Shown here: positions 49,240-62,308 of the stretch, one piece after another | Numbering within the stretch: position 1 is the first letter of the stretch | Layout of the letters: each line of letters opens with the position of its first letter | Origin: Paracentrotus lividus | Lineage: Eukaryota; Echinodermata; Echinoidea; Camarodonta; Echinidae | Direction: 5' to 3' | DNA: 64,000 nt | Assembly: GCA_940671915.1 (NCBI GenBank) | Contig: CALNVZ010003432.1 | Location: 13,496,593-13,560,592, forward strand | Made by a program: the position numbers and the translations under genes | Notes under the pieces: model-generated | What the model saw: only the letters and a program-made list of their open reading frames with translations | Databases searched by the model: none | What the model was told of the DNA's origin: nothing

Positions 49240-50873
49240 GTTGCGATGTCAGGTCCCAGAGAATCCCTTTAGCTTTTCAATGTTTAAGAGATCAGAAGCT
49301 ATAGACCCTGGCATAAACCCGGCTTTGAAGAACTTTGGCTGTGAAGAAAAGACATTTATTCCTAAAACTAAAAACAAAAAACTGTTGACCCTATTGGAAT
49401 GATAATGTTCATTTCAATGAAGAAAGTAGTATAAATAAAAAACTACATCAAATACCTAGATGTCATCAATATAAGCTTGCTCAATTCATATTTTGTGGGC
49501 TTTTAACATTAGAGAAGTTCAATACTTCATTTCAGTTATTAACATTGATATGGTACCACATAGAATCTAAAATAAACAATTTATTTTGTTCATCATGATC
49601 TGATGCGTTAAGAACACAATAAAAGTTGTTTTACGATTGATGAATCTTTGCTAAACAGCTGAGGCAGTGCGTGACGATTTTACCCATGAATAATTCATGA
49701 ATAAATTTATTATCTCGCGCAATCCTGTGAATGAGATCGTAGGATGGTAGATTGTATGATTGCATACTATAGTCACACTTGAAATGTCTCATTAGTAAAC
49801 AGAGAATGTTTGTTCTTCATCTGTAACATGGGGGTGGAACTGTTGTTAGTATCTCCTACGGTCGATGCCATGTTTTGGTTTGTTGTTGTTGGTTATGCCT
49901 TGCAATAAAGCACTCATTTACCCATTCTCTAGCATAGATATTTAATAATGTTATTTTTTGAATGATGTTCTAAATTTGTGAAAAATCTAGTTCATCCAAT
50001 TTGATATTTATTGAATCACTCTATCTTGGATAATTAGACCTACATGTACCACTAGCCTATGAATACAAAAACCTAACCACATTCGCAACAAGAACTAGTG
50101 TAAGTTCTTTCTGGCCATAGTATATTTCTTCTACCCGATTGATTGCATTTTGAAGTCTAGCCAGTTCAATGCAGATTGGTTGCTCAATATCTCGCTAATG
50201 TCTATTTACTCAAACTTTTAGACTTTGATAAGACCATTAATAATCAGTTCAAAAGGCATGTCTGTCTATCCTATCTTATTGAAGAACCAAGTTATGGTGT
50301 TTACAAAGGATAATCATAAAATAATTTTATTTGTTATGGAAGTGCTGATACCCACATATTCCTCATTTTAGTCCGATATGGAAGCGATAAGAGCGCCATT
50401 GTTGTTTTGAAAGCTTGGTTCAAGTTCTTCGCTAGGGGTTAAAGGTCATATTGCATGCCCAAAGACATTCTGCCTTGAATGTGATTGTTGATTGTGGTCG
50501 ATTGCTCAGGAGAGAGAGGCCATGAGATATCAAAGTTCAGGATCTTGAGTAATCATGAAAATAATTATGTTCCTTTGCAAAACAACTTGAACAACTTGCT
50601 ATTTAAAGGATTTTATTCTCGCCAAATACACAAATCTACCCCTCTGGAGTCAATATTGAATCAAAGATAGCAGCATTTGGGTCTTTTTTCCCCTCTATAT
50701 GGGAACAAAATGAGTATTTTTATGGACTATAGATTATAGTTTATTTACCTCCTAGTCATTCTCATCAGACTAATTGGAAAACCACACATAATATTCTTCT
50801 TTGAATGTGGAATTAGTTGTGTGCATGTTCCTTAATTTAACTAATAGATTAATTTGCGAAGTGCAGGATATCG

Positions 50874-51000
50874 TATTAGGACAACTACCCCCTGGACAAT
50901 TACCCTAGGACAACTACCCCCTCAGAAATAGGATTTGGGTTACATTTGTAGGTGTAGATTTTGGGGATAGATTTTTGACAAGGGTAGTTGTCATAGAACC
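50874..51000. mobile_element. MITE, 'ggacaactacccc' family (copy 3)
   Basis: The left end is tattaggacaactaccccct, then ggacaattacc. The right end, inverted, is ggttctatgacaactaccct. It is shorter than the other copies and lacks the T/G homopolymer core. Confidence 0.75.
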
Positions 51001-52060
51001 ATAGGATATACATGTACATGTATGTGTAAATAAGATTCTGAAAAAGTTTCATTCCACATCTTGTCATAACAAGGCAGATAGTCAAATAACTGAATACTTC
51101 AGATATCACTCGCAAGTCAGAATTAATATACTTCTAAAATGACTGCCGTGTCTGGAACTTCAACATCTGTGGTGGCAGCGAGTGGCCTATTTTGAGAGAA
51201 TAGTGTAATTAGGTGTCTGGTTAATGATTGATGTTTCTGAATAGAGTGATGCCTTGGTTCCCAGCTAATTGTCATCCAACATGACAAGTGTCTGGCCCAC
51301 GCTGGGGGGGGGGGGGGGTGCTAGTAGAAGTAGATCAATATATTCATAAGAACAAATATCAATCATGTGTGTTATCATGTCTCCATTTAGATCGCCACTT
51401 ATTTGTTTTGTTATTTTTTTATATTGTGGTTGATATTCAGGTTGTGTGCTTTACAAAACATGAGATCACATTGTATGTGCTCAGGACGAATAATTAACAA
51501 TAGTCAAAGTAAACTGTTAACTGTGTGTCTTACCAATCTATTACCAAAAGAATTGTTAATGTAGATCCATCACAAAAGCCCCTTGTAATAGCTAGGCTTG
51601 TGTAAAAAAGGGGATATTTGTTCTTGTATTCTTGAGTAATGTCTATGCCCACTTGAACAAACCTTCAGAAATAAATGGCAGTTTGATCCCATCAAAGACA
51701 AGATCTAAATTATGATAATTGATATGATATTTTGTATAAATTTGCTTCTCCGCCAATGTTAAATTATTTCTACGCTTTTAGGAGTAGTGTCGAATAATTA
51801 CTATAATTATGTAATATTCAATATACAATGAAGAGCTGTTATAATGCAGTATGATTCTGAAATGTATTATTCCAAGAACTATTAACCAGCTATGTGGTGA
51901 ATATAATGACTATTTTTTAGGTGCAGTCGCCTTGTCTCAGGAAAGTACCAGTAGATTTATTCTGTGGTTTCTTTAGTTAGATGATCGATGATAGATAGAT
52001 AGGAAGCAGAAATAATTTGACACCACAAAGTCAACATAATCACTGGTATAGCGAATCTGG

Positions 52061-52065
<5 letters not shown>

Positions 52066-52151
<86 letters not shown>
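52066..52151. repeat. 86-base uninterrupted A run
   Basis: A pure A homopolymer follows ggaattt and precedes tcaattttgaataaatt. No tRNA-like or other SINE head is evident upstream. It may be an expanded retroposon tail or an assembly artefact. Confidence 0.95.
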
Positions 52152-52154
<3 letters not shown>

Positions 52155-52257
52155 ATTTTGAATAAATTACATCAGAATGAGATACTCTACTTATTCACAT
52201 TATGTAAATCCTTATTGTAATGCAGCCTCTGCTGCTGATCTAAGTGATTTAAATTTT

Positions 52258-52360
52258 ATGCATACTTTTCAAACTAATGTACAACTTGAAAGAGTCTGAG
52301 AGGCATGCCAGACATAGCAACAAATAATGTATGTTATATGTACATTGTAGTTGAATACTT
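52258..52360. repeat. Dispersed repeat family R1, copy 3
   Basis: It shares tttatgcatacttttcaaac, cttga, gccagacatagcaacaaata, atgtatg and ttgtagtt with the copies at 15.7 and 16.3 kb, in the same order, with gaps. Confidence 0.65.
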
Positions 52361-53714
52361 TAGAAAAGAAACATCTGTGAATTTGAATCATTTTGAAAAC
52401 CAGTTTGTCTAATCATGGCACAGATATAATTTTTCTAAAAGTTTGCACTAGGAAAGAGCGGTCATATTTCAATTGTACTATAGTTTACATTTAATTGAAT
52501 GCCCCTCCCTACTTGTCATTGTCATGTGTATATCATGGAATATCTTTCTGATTACATTAACTATGTTGAAATCAACTAGCACTGCATCATTGTTTGCATA
52601 GTTGTAATATACATACCAACAGAGTCTCCTAATATTTTGATTGACCTAAAAAATGTGTGCACTCTGGAAGGGAAGAGCTATCCAGACTGCACGTAACCAG
52701 GGTCGTATGGGGGCAGACTGGTTACCCCTTCAATGACACCTTCTACAGGAACAAGAGGATGCTTATTACACTGAAATACATGTCGAGTGTGTGGTAAAGA
52801 AGAGGCTTGTGCACCAGTCTGGTAGTGTCATGACTTATGGGATTGTGTGGATGGCTGTTTAGACTCTCTGCTTTGTGCATGCTTTTCGATCGAGGTACAA
52901 GTTGAATGGCATATGGCTAAGCTTTTACCCAGAGGGGATTATAACATGAACATGGATTTATATATGCTATCATGACCAGTAATGATGACTACACACTTCT
53001 AGACTGACGATGCCTAGAGAGGTTTGTATTTTAACACAGTTTGGTGATTGTATGCTCGTCTTTAAATCGTCTTTGAATCTTTTAATTGGAAAACCAAGGT
53101 CACGGTCTAGCCATCATTTATCTTTAAACGTATTTGATAAGATGTTTTAAGTCTATGCTCATTGCAATCATGGATCCTAGTAAGATATGTTGCAACTCGA
53201 GGATAATGAACAGAATCCATCTTTGTGTTAATTTTAACAACATTATTAATCAGGCCTATTTGGATTTTTATCTAGGCTATGTTATTTTTGGCAACACTCA
53301 CATACCTGCAGTTGTACCTGCTTATAGGCATTGGGTTGTTTGTATCATGTGTAATATTTTTTAGATAAAAGAATGCAGCTGATAAGTTTAGTGTTGGTCA
53401 AAAATGTATTTAATTATTTTGCTAGAAGGGGGCTAGTATGAGGGGGGTATACTGCTAGATTACACAAGTACAAAATTAGTTCGCTGAAAAATTATGGAAT
53501 AGCGGCAAACTATTTATAGGAAATGCGTGATCTATTATACCATATGTCTGAAGAGGGAAGCACTGAAGTGGCATCTAGGCAGACATGCATCCCATGGTAA
53601 ATTGGCTGCATTGATTCCTGTCAATCACTACCTTAGGCCACGACCTCTTCCTCTCTTTGACCCCTTTATGGAGTCTCTTCTACCCATAACTGAGGTCAAA
53701 TCTCGTCTGGCTAG

Positions 53715-54057
53715 GCTGCGTTCATGGTCTGTTTTAAAATTTAAACAGGAACATGTATGAATCATACCAAAAGCAAAAACACAGCTACATAGAGAAACTA
53801 AGGCTATGTTCAAAGTTCTACTTTCCAGTCGTAAATTTAGTTGTAAAATTTAAATGCTGAAAAATGTGCATTTTGAAAGACGATTAGCATCAACCTTTAG
53901 CATTGCGAGCGCAGTAAGCTGAGGTAAGAGCAGACATTCCACATAAGTTAGCGTTAAATTTTCGTCCATGAACTTGCATCGCTGATCATGATTGTGTTCT
54001 GAGTTTTGTTTAATGATTTCTGGTCATGTTTAAATTTGTTTCGATCATACACGCACC
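53715..54057. mobile_element. MITE, 'ggtgygttca' family (copy 4)
   Basis: The left end is gctgcgttcatggtctgttt, with aatttaaacaggaacatgta and tgaatcata. The right end is the inverted block gatcatacacgcacc preceded by aatttgtt. It shares gcagtaagctg, agagc and tgaaagacgat with the 31478 copy, so these two form the second subfamily. Confidence 0.7.
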
Positions 54058-55900
54058 CATATTTACGAGGTCTCTTCTATCCGAAGGTGGGGGGGGGGAT
54101 AAAATCTTTTTTACTTAAAACTCTCTCCTCTGCCTCACTGCATAGTATCGGTTCTATTATAGTTTGTAGCATCCATGATTTGGTACAGTGGGTGTAGATT
54201 TAGTTCATACCTGATACATGCATTTTATTGCAACTTCAACAGTCAAAAGGTTGGAAAAATTGTTCTCAACAACTTAGATTAAAATTAGAGAGAAGTTACA
54301 GGTAATCATTCATGCGAACATGAAATACATGCATACCAGTCTACCTTTTCTTGTTTTATGACAACGCCTCTTCATATTAAACATGGGAAGATAGACATTG
54401 TACACAGCTACGGCTACAGTTTTCAGGTGCGATGGAAATGTGATAATCCTATTATAAATGACTTAAAACGCTATAATGGAGTCTGTTGAAAGCGACTATT
54501 TCCTGCTCTAATTTTCATGCTGTTTTTCAGAGCAAAGTCTGTGGCATAGTGCTAGTAAGCTGCTGTTTTTTCAGGTCAGCTAGGGGTTAGCCTACCCTTG
54601 TGGCATTTATATTCTGCCATTTTTTCTTACATCTAGGATGCGCACTCCCCTTCCCAGTTGAAGACTGCATTTCTTGAGAAACTTACAAGCATAGTAAATT
54701 ACGATAGTTTGTGAGAAGATGAATCATCTAGGAGTCATTTAGATTTGTTCAATTCCCCTTTTTTGTTTGCTGGAGATTATTTATCGCTCAGTTATCACTT
54801 GATACCTCAAAGTCTGTTCTCTCAACGACATGTTTGTTTACTTTAGCCTTATTTTCCTCATTTAAGGTGATAACAAAAGTATATTATTGGGCCATCAATA
54901 TTTGAACTTCCCAATTAAAGGTAAAGATGTATCAAAGATGAATTATGAAATTTCCATGCAATTTTGCATTTTGCAGATTTGCAGAATATAGTCATAGTTT
55001 GGCTATTCCAATCTCAACTTTCTTGTTTTGTTTTTAATTGAGAGTGTTCATTGTTTTTATTGTGACAACATGCTTCTTATCATCAACTCTTGAATGTTTT
55101 TGCATTTGCATGTCCTATAAAAAATCTATATTTTCTGTAGAAAAAGTGTGCGAAGCTGAGCAGACTGGGTAGAAATCTAGAGCAGCCCTCGTAGGCTTGA
55201 AAATCGATCACTCTCTTGCTGTAACGTGCCCTTTTTACACAGGAAGACCCCATTACTCAATGTCTTTGTATCCTTATGCAAACGCTACTAAAGGAAACAC
55301 ACCAAATTTACATGTTCATGGAGCTGTTATTGCAGCCCATACCATGGAGACCAAATAGTAAGACAAATATTCCGGGGAGGTATTTCTTGTCAAGGAGACT
55401 TTGAGGGGTAAAAGATATTGATATACCGAGAGATATGACTTGCTAGATGAGGTTGTTTGTATTGTTAGCAAATTATTAACACATACTTGTTACGAACATG
55501 AGTTTGATTGATGATTCAGTGATGAAACTCTTCTATGGACCTTCATTGAATGTCAAATATAGGATAGAAGATTATGAACAAAGCCAATGATATGAGTTGG
55601 GTCCTAGACTTTGGTTCTAAAGTTCATCTTTCAAGGGTCACTATTGTATGAAAATGCTCCGAACAGCAATCTGTCGCGTGATTATAATGAGACATGCACT
55701 ACTCTAGAGTCGGGCAAATATGTACACAGTGTTTACGCTTCTGCAAACTTTGAATTCATGAAGCTTGTGTGTATTTATGCAGATATAAAGGGGCCAAATA
55801 AACTCTTGCTGAATAATTCTTTGAAATGGTTGCTTGAATTTGATTACATTTTGACTTTCGATGTGAAATGAAGACTAAAATCAGATTACAGATAACATTT

Positions 55901-55924
55901 TGGGTGGGGGGGGGGGTCGGGGGG
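55901..55924. repeat. G-rich run
   Basis: gggtggggggggggtcgggg is one of several long G runs in the window. Others are at about 20411-20423 (as C), 21402-21411, 26416-26438, 35626-35640, 51303-51318 and 61512-61524. Confidence 0.8.
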
Positions 55925-56202
55925 TTTGTTAAAATGAAAGTAAATTTGTTCCATCTTTTGGGAAAGCTTTGATCAGGACATTCTGAGAAATTTGTCAAAA
56001 CAAAAGCTGTGTTTGTGAATCTTGAAATTCAGTGATTTGCAGGGCTATGGTTTCACCTGGTCTATCATTTGATTCACTACATGGAGTTTAATTGTGAGAA
56101 ATCACCAATCTGTCTATTCATATGAAGGGACTACAGACGTTCAAAGTGTTTCAACAGTGTTTCTTGATTATCTGACCGTGTCAATAAATAGTTGGCACTA
56201 TA

Positions 56203-56640
56203 CAGTCTGTGTCGAATAAAATGGTACAAGTGAAAAACATTTTTTTATAGTATGAAGATTAATCACAACCTGGTATTGTTTGATATTTTTGTAAAGCAGG
56301 AAAATCAGACTTTCTTATGCAATTTTTTTTTCATTGGTGTTGTAGTTTTTGAGATATGACTAGTTTTCTACGATCAAGAAAAATAAATTTTTCGCACGCC
56401 GTCCCATGCCTTTGTGTATAGGTTTCGCATAATGGCCATTAAATGCTCAATTTTGATTTGTTCCTCGTCGCACAAAACTTAGCATAACTTTTGTTTTACG
56501 AAAGCAAATTATACAGAACAAAGCGCATCAGCAGGGAAAATCTTTGGCTTTATTTTGGTACCACATACACATTTCATTTGAAAATATTTCACACCTAAAT
56601 AATTTTTTTTCGACTGCACCATTTTTTTTGACACAGACTG
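56203..56640. mobile_element. 438-bp TA-flanked MITE, Tc1/mariner-like
   Basis: The left end is cagtctgtgtcgaataaaat, then ggt. The right end, inverted, is cagtctgtgtcaaaaaaaat, then ggt. TA lies at 56201-56202 and 56641-56642. A TA target and a start of CAGT are features of Tc1/mariner elements. The interior has no transposase. Confidence 0.85.
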
Positions 56641-57709
56641 TACATGTACATTTTAGCTGGCATGATAGAGATGGGTTGTTCACACGAATAATACTTGAAG
56701 AAATAACAGCTTCTTCAGCATGTAGTTCTAGAAGTTATGCAGTGCAGAATTACATGACTACTAGATAGCGATTCATGCCTTTGGGGACATGTTAATAACA
56801 TTGTCAGATTGTCTCCTGCTTTTACATTTTCGCCGGAAGAAAAACTCTGAAATCGATCTTTATCTAACTTTATCCGATAATCACTTTTTCTTTTTTTAAA
56901 TGTCATGTTATCTGAAGTTGTCTAGAATATTATTGGAATGATCAAATACTATGAGGGAAAAAAATGGTGATAGGATTTTATGAATGAAATGGATTCCCAA
57001 AGACGTAGGCCATCGCTGTGGGAACGAATGGCTAAAAGACGCCATGTTGTCTGCCAGAAAATGAGATATCTAACGGGGGAGCTCAATGGAGTTGGCTGCC
57101 CTCGTGTGTCAATGAACCTAGAGCGTGATGAATGAGAAAGACATGGCATACTGCATTTCATGTGGGGCTGTAATGAACAGATAAATACCCAAGGGGTAAC
57201 ATAGCTAGCTAGTTCCAATGAGCTAGCGTCTTGAGTTTCTGGTTTCTAGCCATTTTAAGTTTTTTTTAAATGGATATTATGTCTTCTATCGTGAACTTTC
57301 TGATCATTCAACTCTGTTTCTCTCACATTCTCAAACTTTACTCGTTTTCACTTTATTTTTCTTTTGCCCTGATTGTTTCTCTTTCTTGCATTGTTACAGA
57401 ACTTTTGTGAATCATTTCAGTAGCATTCTGAACATTAGAGACTCCCATAGAATGTTATTGAGGGGACAAAAAAACCACGTGACTGTGAGCGTTGTTATTG
57501 TGGAGAGTGTTTACTCATGTTATTGTCTGTAGTAATCAATGAAATTTCCAGGCATGATTTCAAATAGATGTAAAGAAGTAATACAAGAAAGAGAGGGGAC
57601 AGAAAAAAGGGGATTTGGGAAGTGGATGTGGATTTGGCTACCTTAAAAAACATGCATTTATTAGTTATAAAAATTATTATCCCATAAAAACTGTATTGAA
57701 AACCTATTT

Positions 57710-57817
57710 ATACTGTTTCAAGAAAGGTCACTCTTGATGACCTGAAAGCTTGCCAGTCATAGCAGCAAGTAATGTATTGAATCATACAAATTGGATTCCA
57801 AGTATTATAGTTAAGTA
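57710..57817. repeat. Dispersed repeat family R1, copy 4
   Basis: Shared ordered words: tttcaagaaaggtcactctt, gatgacctgaaagcttgcc, catagcagcaa, taatgtat, ttggattccaagtattatag and tt. The terminal agaccagttt is not preserved. Confidence 0.65.
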
Positions 57818-58046
57818 GAGAGTACAACCACGTTTTATTTAGCATCGTTTTTATGTGAACAGACACCTACTTTTTATGCTATGTAATGTCAAGCTTACCA
57901 GAAATTGACAAAAGTGGTTGAAGTAAAAATTGTGGTTTAAAACCGTCAATGGTATTCATAATTTCAATAATAGCTAATAGCATGAATAAATATATTGAAA
58001 TATCAAGTGCAAAAACAATTGTGTTGGGACATGCACATTCTACACC

Positions 58047-58815
58047 GCCTACTTCCCCCTTTTTTTCTTTACTTTCACCCTCTCTGTTTCATTTAGTCCT
58101 CACCAGTCATCCTCCTGTCAACCCCTCCCCAATATCCGTCTCTTACCCTTCTCCCCATCCTCCCTCACCCCCAACCTATTTAAACCATCCTCCTTAACCC
58201 CATCCTCCTTAGCCCCATCCTCCTTAGCCCCATACTCCTTAACCCCATCATCCTTAACCCCCATCCTCCCTAACCCCCATTTTCTTTTAACCCCCTCCTC
58301 CTTACCCCCATTTTCCTTACCCCCATCTTCCTTAACCCAATCCTCCTTTACCCCATCCTCCTTTACCCCATCGTCTTAACCCCATTGACTTAACCCCATT
58401 CCCCTTAACCCTGTTCTTCTTAACCACCATCCTCCTTAACCCCAACATATCCTCAATCCCCTGTCCCCCCTATACCCCTCTTCCATTTCTACTCTCCGAC
58501 TTTCCCCCATTATACCCCTCCCATATCCCATAGACGCCCGGCTGATACCCTACAATTTATATCCCATCTCTTACCCCAATAACCAATACCCTCTTTCCCT
58601 TTAACCTCCTCTATTTCCCTTCACCCCCCCCTATACCCGTAACCCGTTACCCTCCCTTACCCCGCCTTACCCCCTTACCACCCTTCTCCCTTCCCTCCCT
58701 TACCCCCTTCCTCCTTACCCTTCAACTCCCTTACTCCCCTTACCTCCCTTCCTCCCTTACTCCCCCTACCCCCTTCCTCCCTTACTCCCCCTTACCCCTT
58801 CCTTTACTCTCTTCC
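58047..58815. repeat. ~770-bp C/T-rich tract with ~15-bp 'cctccttaaccccat' tandem units
   Basis: The plus strand is dominated by C and T with few G. Between about 58185 and 58450 the unit ccttaaccccatcct repeats with variation (ccttagccccatcct, ccctaaccccc). The remainder is irregular cccttac/ctcccttac. The minus strand carries many ggggttaagg units and could form G-quadruplexes. Confidence 0.9.
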
Positions 58816-60201
58816 TTAAGCCCACCCACCCACCCCACTACACTGCCTGACCTCAAGTGTTGAGAAGGGTGCAAATATGTGATTGTGTATCAGCAGTCTG
58901 CCTAGCCAGTGTGGCTTTACACACATGTGTAATGCTTCCTCTTCCTTCACTGAACTGTGGACGTGACCTTGTACAGTGAAAAAGGACACCACCAGCTCAC
59001 AAGCGCTCACTGATCGCTCAACAAGACTGTAGCAAAAAGCATGCAGGCTCTACATACGGGCAAAGCTTGTTGTTTAGAGCTGTGCGTTCTACACCGCATG
59101 TTCCGTGCCCTCTCTCTAGCTCTCTCTCTCCACTGTGTGCTGTAGTTCTACATGCACACGTTGGCTGGAAAGGGCATTATTTGCTAGGATAGCCCTTGTA
59201 GTTTGACTGGTGACTGCGTGTGCTCTATTCCTCCATTGGACATAGTTTGCTTTGCATTTGCTCTCGATACCTCCTTCCTTTTGTACTGGCAACGGAAATA
59301 ACGACTGGCAGAGGGGAAAGGAGTTTATAACGTGTGGATTTATAATATTTGTGTGCCTCTTTTGGCATGATAAAGGAATCGTAAGGAACTGATCGTCATA
59401 AAGTGTAATGGAAGAACAGCATGGTTAATGGTTGCAGCATGCAGCAATGTTCAGTCATGCCTATGATAGTTGTGAGTATTTCAACCTTATCACATTCATG
59501 TTGTATCTCGTTATAGTTTATTGGGGGTTCATTTATTGATGATGGGTTTTAATAATGTTCTGTCCACCATAAAGAGAGAGACATGTGGTACGCAGGGCCA
59601 TTGTTGGGCTGAATTGTTTAGGTACCAACAATGGGATGATTTCTAGATCAGGGTGGTGTCTGACAAATGTCTGTCAAGTAATTTCCCAAAGCCAAGAGCT
59701 TACTAGATGAGTAAACACCCTCCAAAATGGGAGGGGTGGGGCAATAGATAACAAAGAGTCAGGGGCTCTCCATATCACTTCAAGGGTAACACCAAGTCGG
59801 ATTAGAGATGTCTGCCTCATTCCGAGATCATGTCTGCCTTGGACTGATGAGGGCACTATGCAGTGATGAATAGGACAGGGGTGATTAAAAGGAAATCTGC
59901 TGCTGTGTGTTGAAGCATGTGCCTTTCCAGTCTACGAAGAGAGCGGAGTCTGTGTTTGTTATGTATGTGTGTATTGTGTGTACGAATGGGAGACGGGTGA
60001 GAGGGTTTTAGGTGTAGGGTGTGCAATAGAGAAGCAATTAGGTCGCTAGCCTCCTTTCTCCATATTACAAGTCTGGCAGTACAGTGAAGGAAGTAGCTAA
60101 TAAATGGTTTATTCCTCTTCACTCTCTCTGCGAAAGCTTGGAATCGTCATTGCTTCACGATGAATGGCAAGCTAGGATTCGGGGATATACTTTCTTTTAC
60201 C

Positions 60202-60229
60202 CTCACTCTCTCTCCCTCTCTCTCTCATC
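60202..60229. repeat. (CT)n microsatellite
   Basis: ctcactctctctccctctct, continuing in tctcatct. Low complexity. Confidence 0.85.
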
Positions 60230-62137
60230 TGCCCAAGAGTGCCTCATTTTGGCTCCATCCATTCTGCCCGTGATTCAATTTTAATGTGGTCAGGATATTT
60301 GTTGCCCCTTTCTCTCGCTCTTTTTCCACACAATTTGGAGTGATGAATGACGTCTTGTTGAGTGAAATCATTGGTTGGTAACTCCATTTGTTGAGAGACC
60401 GAAGGAAACAATAGGATCTATAACGATGATGCTGCGTGTGGTCATGCCAATGTTTCAAGTAGTTTTCCAGATGCTTCCCTGAAAGTGGAAATCGTTAATG
60501 TCTTTGGTGAGTGCTTGATTATATATTTGGTTTCGAAGCAGCCATTTTAGTCGTGATCAACTACAAGACTATACAACCATTTTTGTAGTTATGGCAAAGA
60601 AATAGCTTCTGATTAATGTCTAATTTATTCTGGAATCCTAATATTTCTAATACAGCAATGAAAGTTCGTTAAAAGCACATGTTTACTACCTCCACCCACC
60701 CAAATATGAAAACTATGCAAACAATCAAATTGTCAAGGATACAGATAATTTGTAGTGTGTGCGATGACTGGGTGTCCCATCACTAAATCTAATTTCCCCT
60801 CAAGGCCTGGATTCCTAGAGTTCAAGTGGGGGTCAAAGGGCAGACTAGTCATTGTAAGGCTGTGATAAACATTTCCTTTCCTAGGTATGCTAAGGAACAA
60901 AGGATTCCTTTGCCTTGGGGTGGGTGGGCGTGTGGACTAGGTAACCAGTTACAGTACAGGGGATAGTGTAGTTTGAGGTAAGGTGCTGACTCACTCAAAC
61001 CTGTAAAGGAACTGAATACAGTAAAACAACAACATAGGATTTACAATTGTTTTCATATTTAACATTGAAATAATTTTTCCATCATGCAAGGAAACATTAC
61101 AAACCTAAAAACTTTTGAACGCTGTATTTTTTCACACATTTTGCAAGTCTCTCCTCATGAATTTCAAATTCAAAATATGGCTATTTATAGCAATGAAAAC
61201 CTAACAAAAATCACAAAATTCAGCTCTCAAAATTTTTCCCACCTAGTCAAGAATCGCAAAAAATATCTGCACGCTCAAATATTGGCTTATACAGTAGCAC
61301 ATCTCCTCATCGAGCATTGTCAGTATGTCTGGACAAACTCCTTAGACTCCTTCAGGGTAACACATAATAAGGAAGGTTCAAGTTGTAAACTAATTGAACT
61401 GTAATTGGTTAGGCATTCCAGTGTCTCCTTACAGGTGTTTCATAATTTAGTGAGTCATGTGTTAATTAGGGCAGGTTAGGAGATTGTGATCAATTTGGGA
61501 TTTCATTTTAAGGGGGGGGGGGGGTGGACAGACATTGCTGAAGTCCATGTAAAATATTGGAACTCCAATCCAAACCTAATAATGTTGAAGAGTTCAAAAA
61601 ATAAGTGAATATTTGATTTAGAATTTTGCATTTCTTACAATTTTGTAACCCATTTTTTTCAACCAAATGTAAAGAATTTATATTATTTTTTTTGAAATGC
61701 CATGTTTATGCAAAAAATGCAAAAAACAATATTGTGAGGCTTCTTTTGTGTTTCTTTTGTTTGAGTAGATTAGGGCCTATTTCTGGAACTTCATATAGGC
61801 CTATGTGTAAAGAAAAAATTCATAGAGTGAATATAGTTTTTGAAATAGCATATTTATGCAAGGTCACAATTTTGTGCTGCATTTGTTTCAAGTAGCCTAC
61901 ATAAAGATTAGGGTCTATTTGTAGGACTTCACTCAAAGAAATAATTAATAGAATAGATTTAGCTTGTTAAAGAAGCATGTTTGTGCCAGGTCTTAATATT
62001 ATATATTTCGTCCTACATTTGTACGATTTTAATTTCAAAAATAAAGTTTTGTATTTTTATATCTATAGGCCCAATTTAGGCCTATTTGGTACACATCTAT
62101 GCCATTGTCACAGTACAGAATAGTCAGTAAAGAGACA

Positions 62138-62308
62138 TATCGTCTGTTGAGAGCCATAAGGGCGTTATTACATCTTAAAGATGTTCCGTTGAGAACCAGA
62201 AGGGCGCTATTGCTATACAAAGTCAATTGTAATAGCGCCCTTCTGGTTCTCAACGGAACATCTTTGATAGATCTGTAATAGCGCCCTTCTGGTTCTCAGC
62301 CGATGATA
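62138..62308. repeat. Nested palindrome, four copies of 'agaaccagaagggcgctatt'
   Basis: An outer arm (about 62138-62174) pairs with 62272-62308, and an inner arm (about 62185-62216) pairs with 62227-62258. All four arms carry versions of gttgagaaccagaagggcgc followed by tatt. The entire 171 bp reads as one inverted repeat that also contains direct repeats. There are no coding features. It looks like a foldback MITE or two such elements, one inside the other. Confidence 0.9.

Noticed and set aside
51973..52155. Minus-strand open frame made of phenylalanine
   Set aside because: It is the translation of the 86-base A run.
53134..53364. Possible KDM3 exon with a D-P-S motif (near 53166)
   Set aside because: The surrounding residues do not match the family after V-D-P-S, there is no acceptor, and exon D already supplies this segment.
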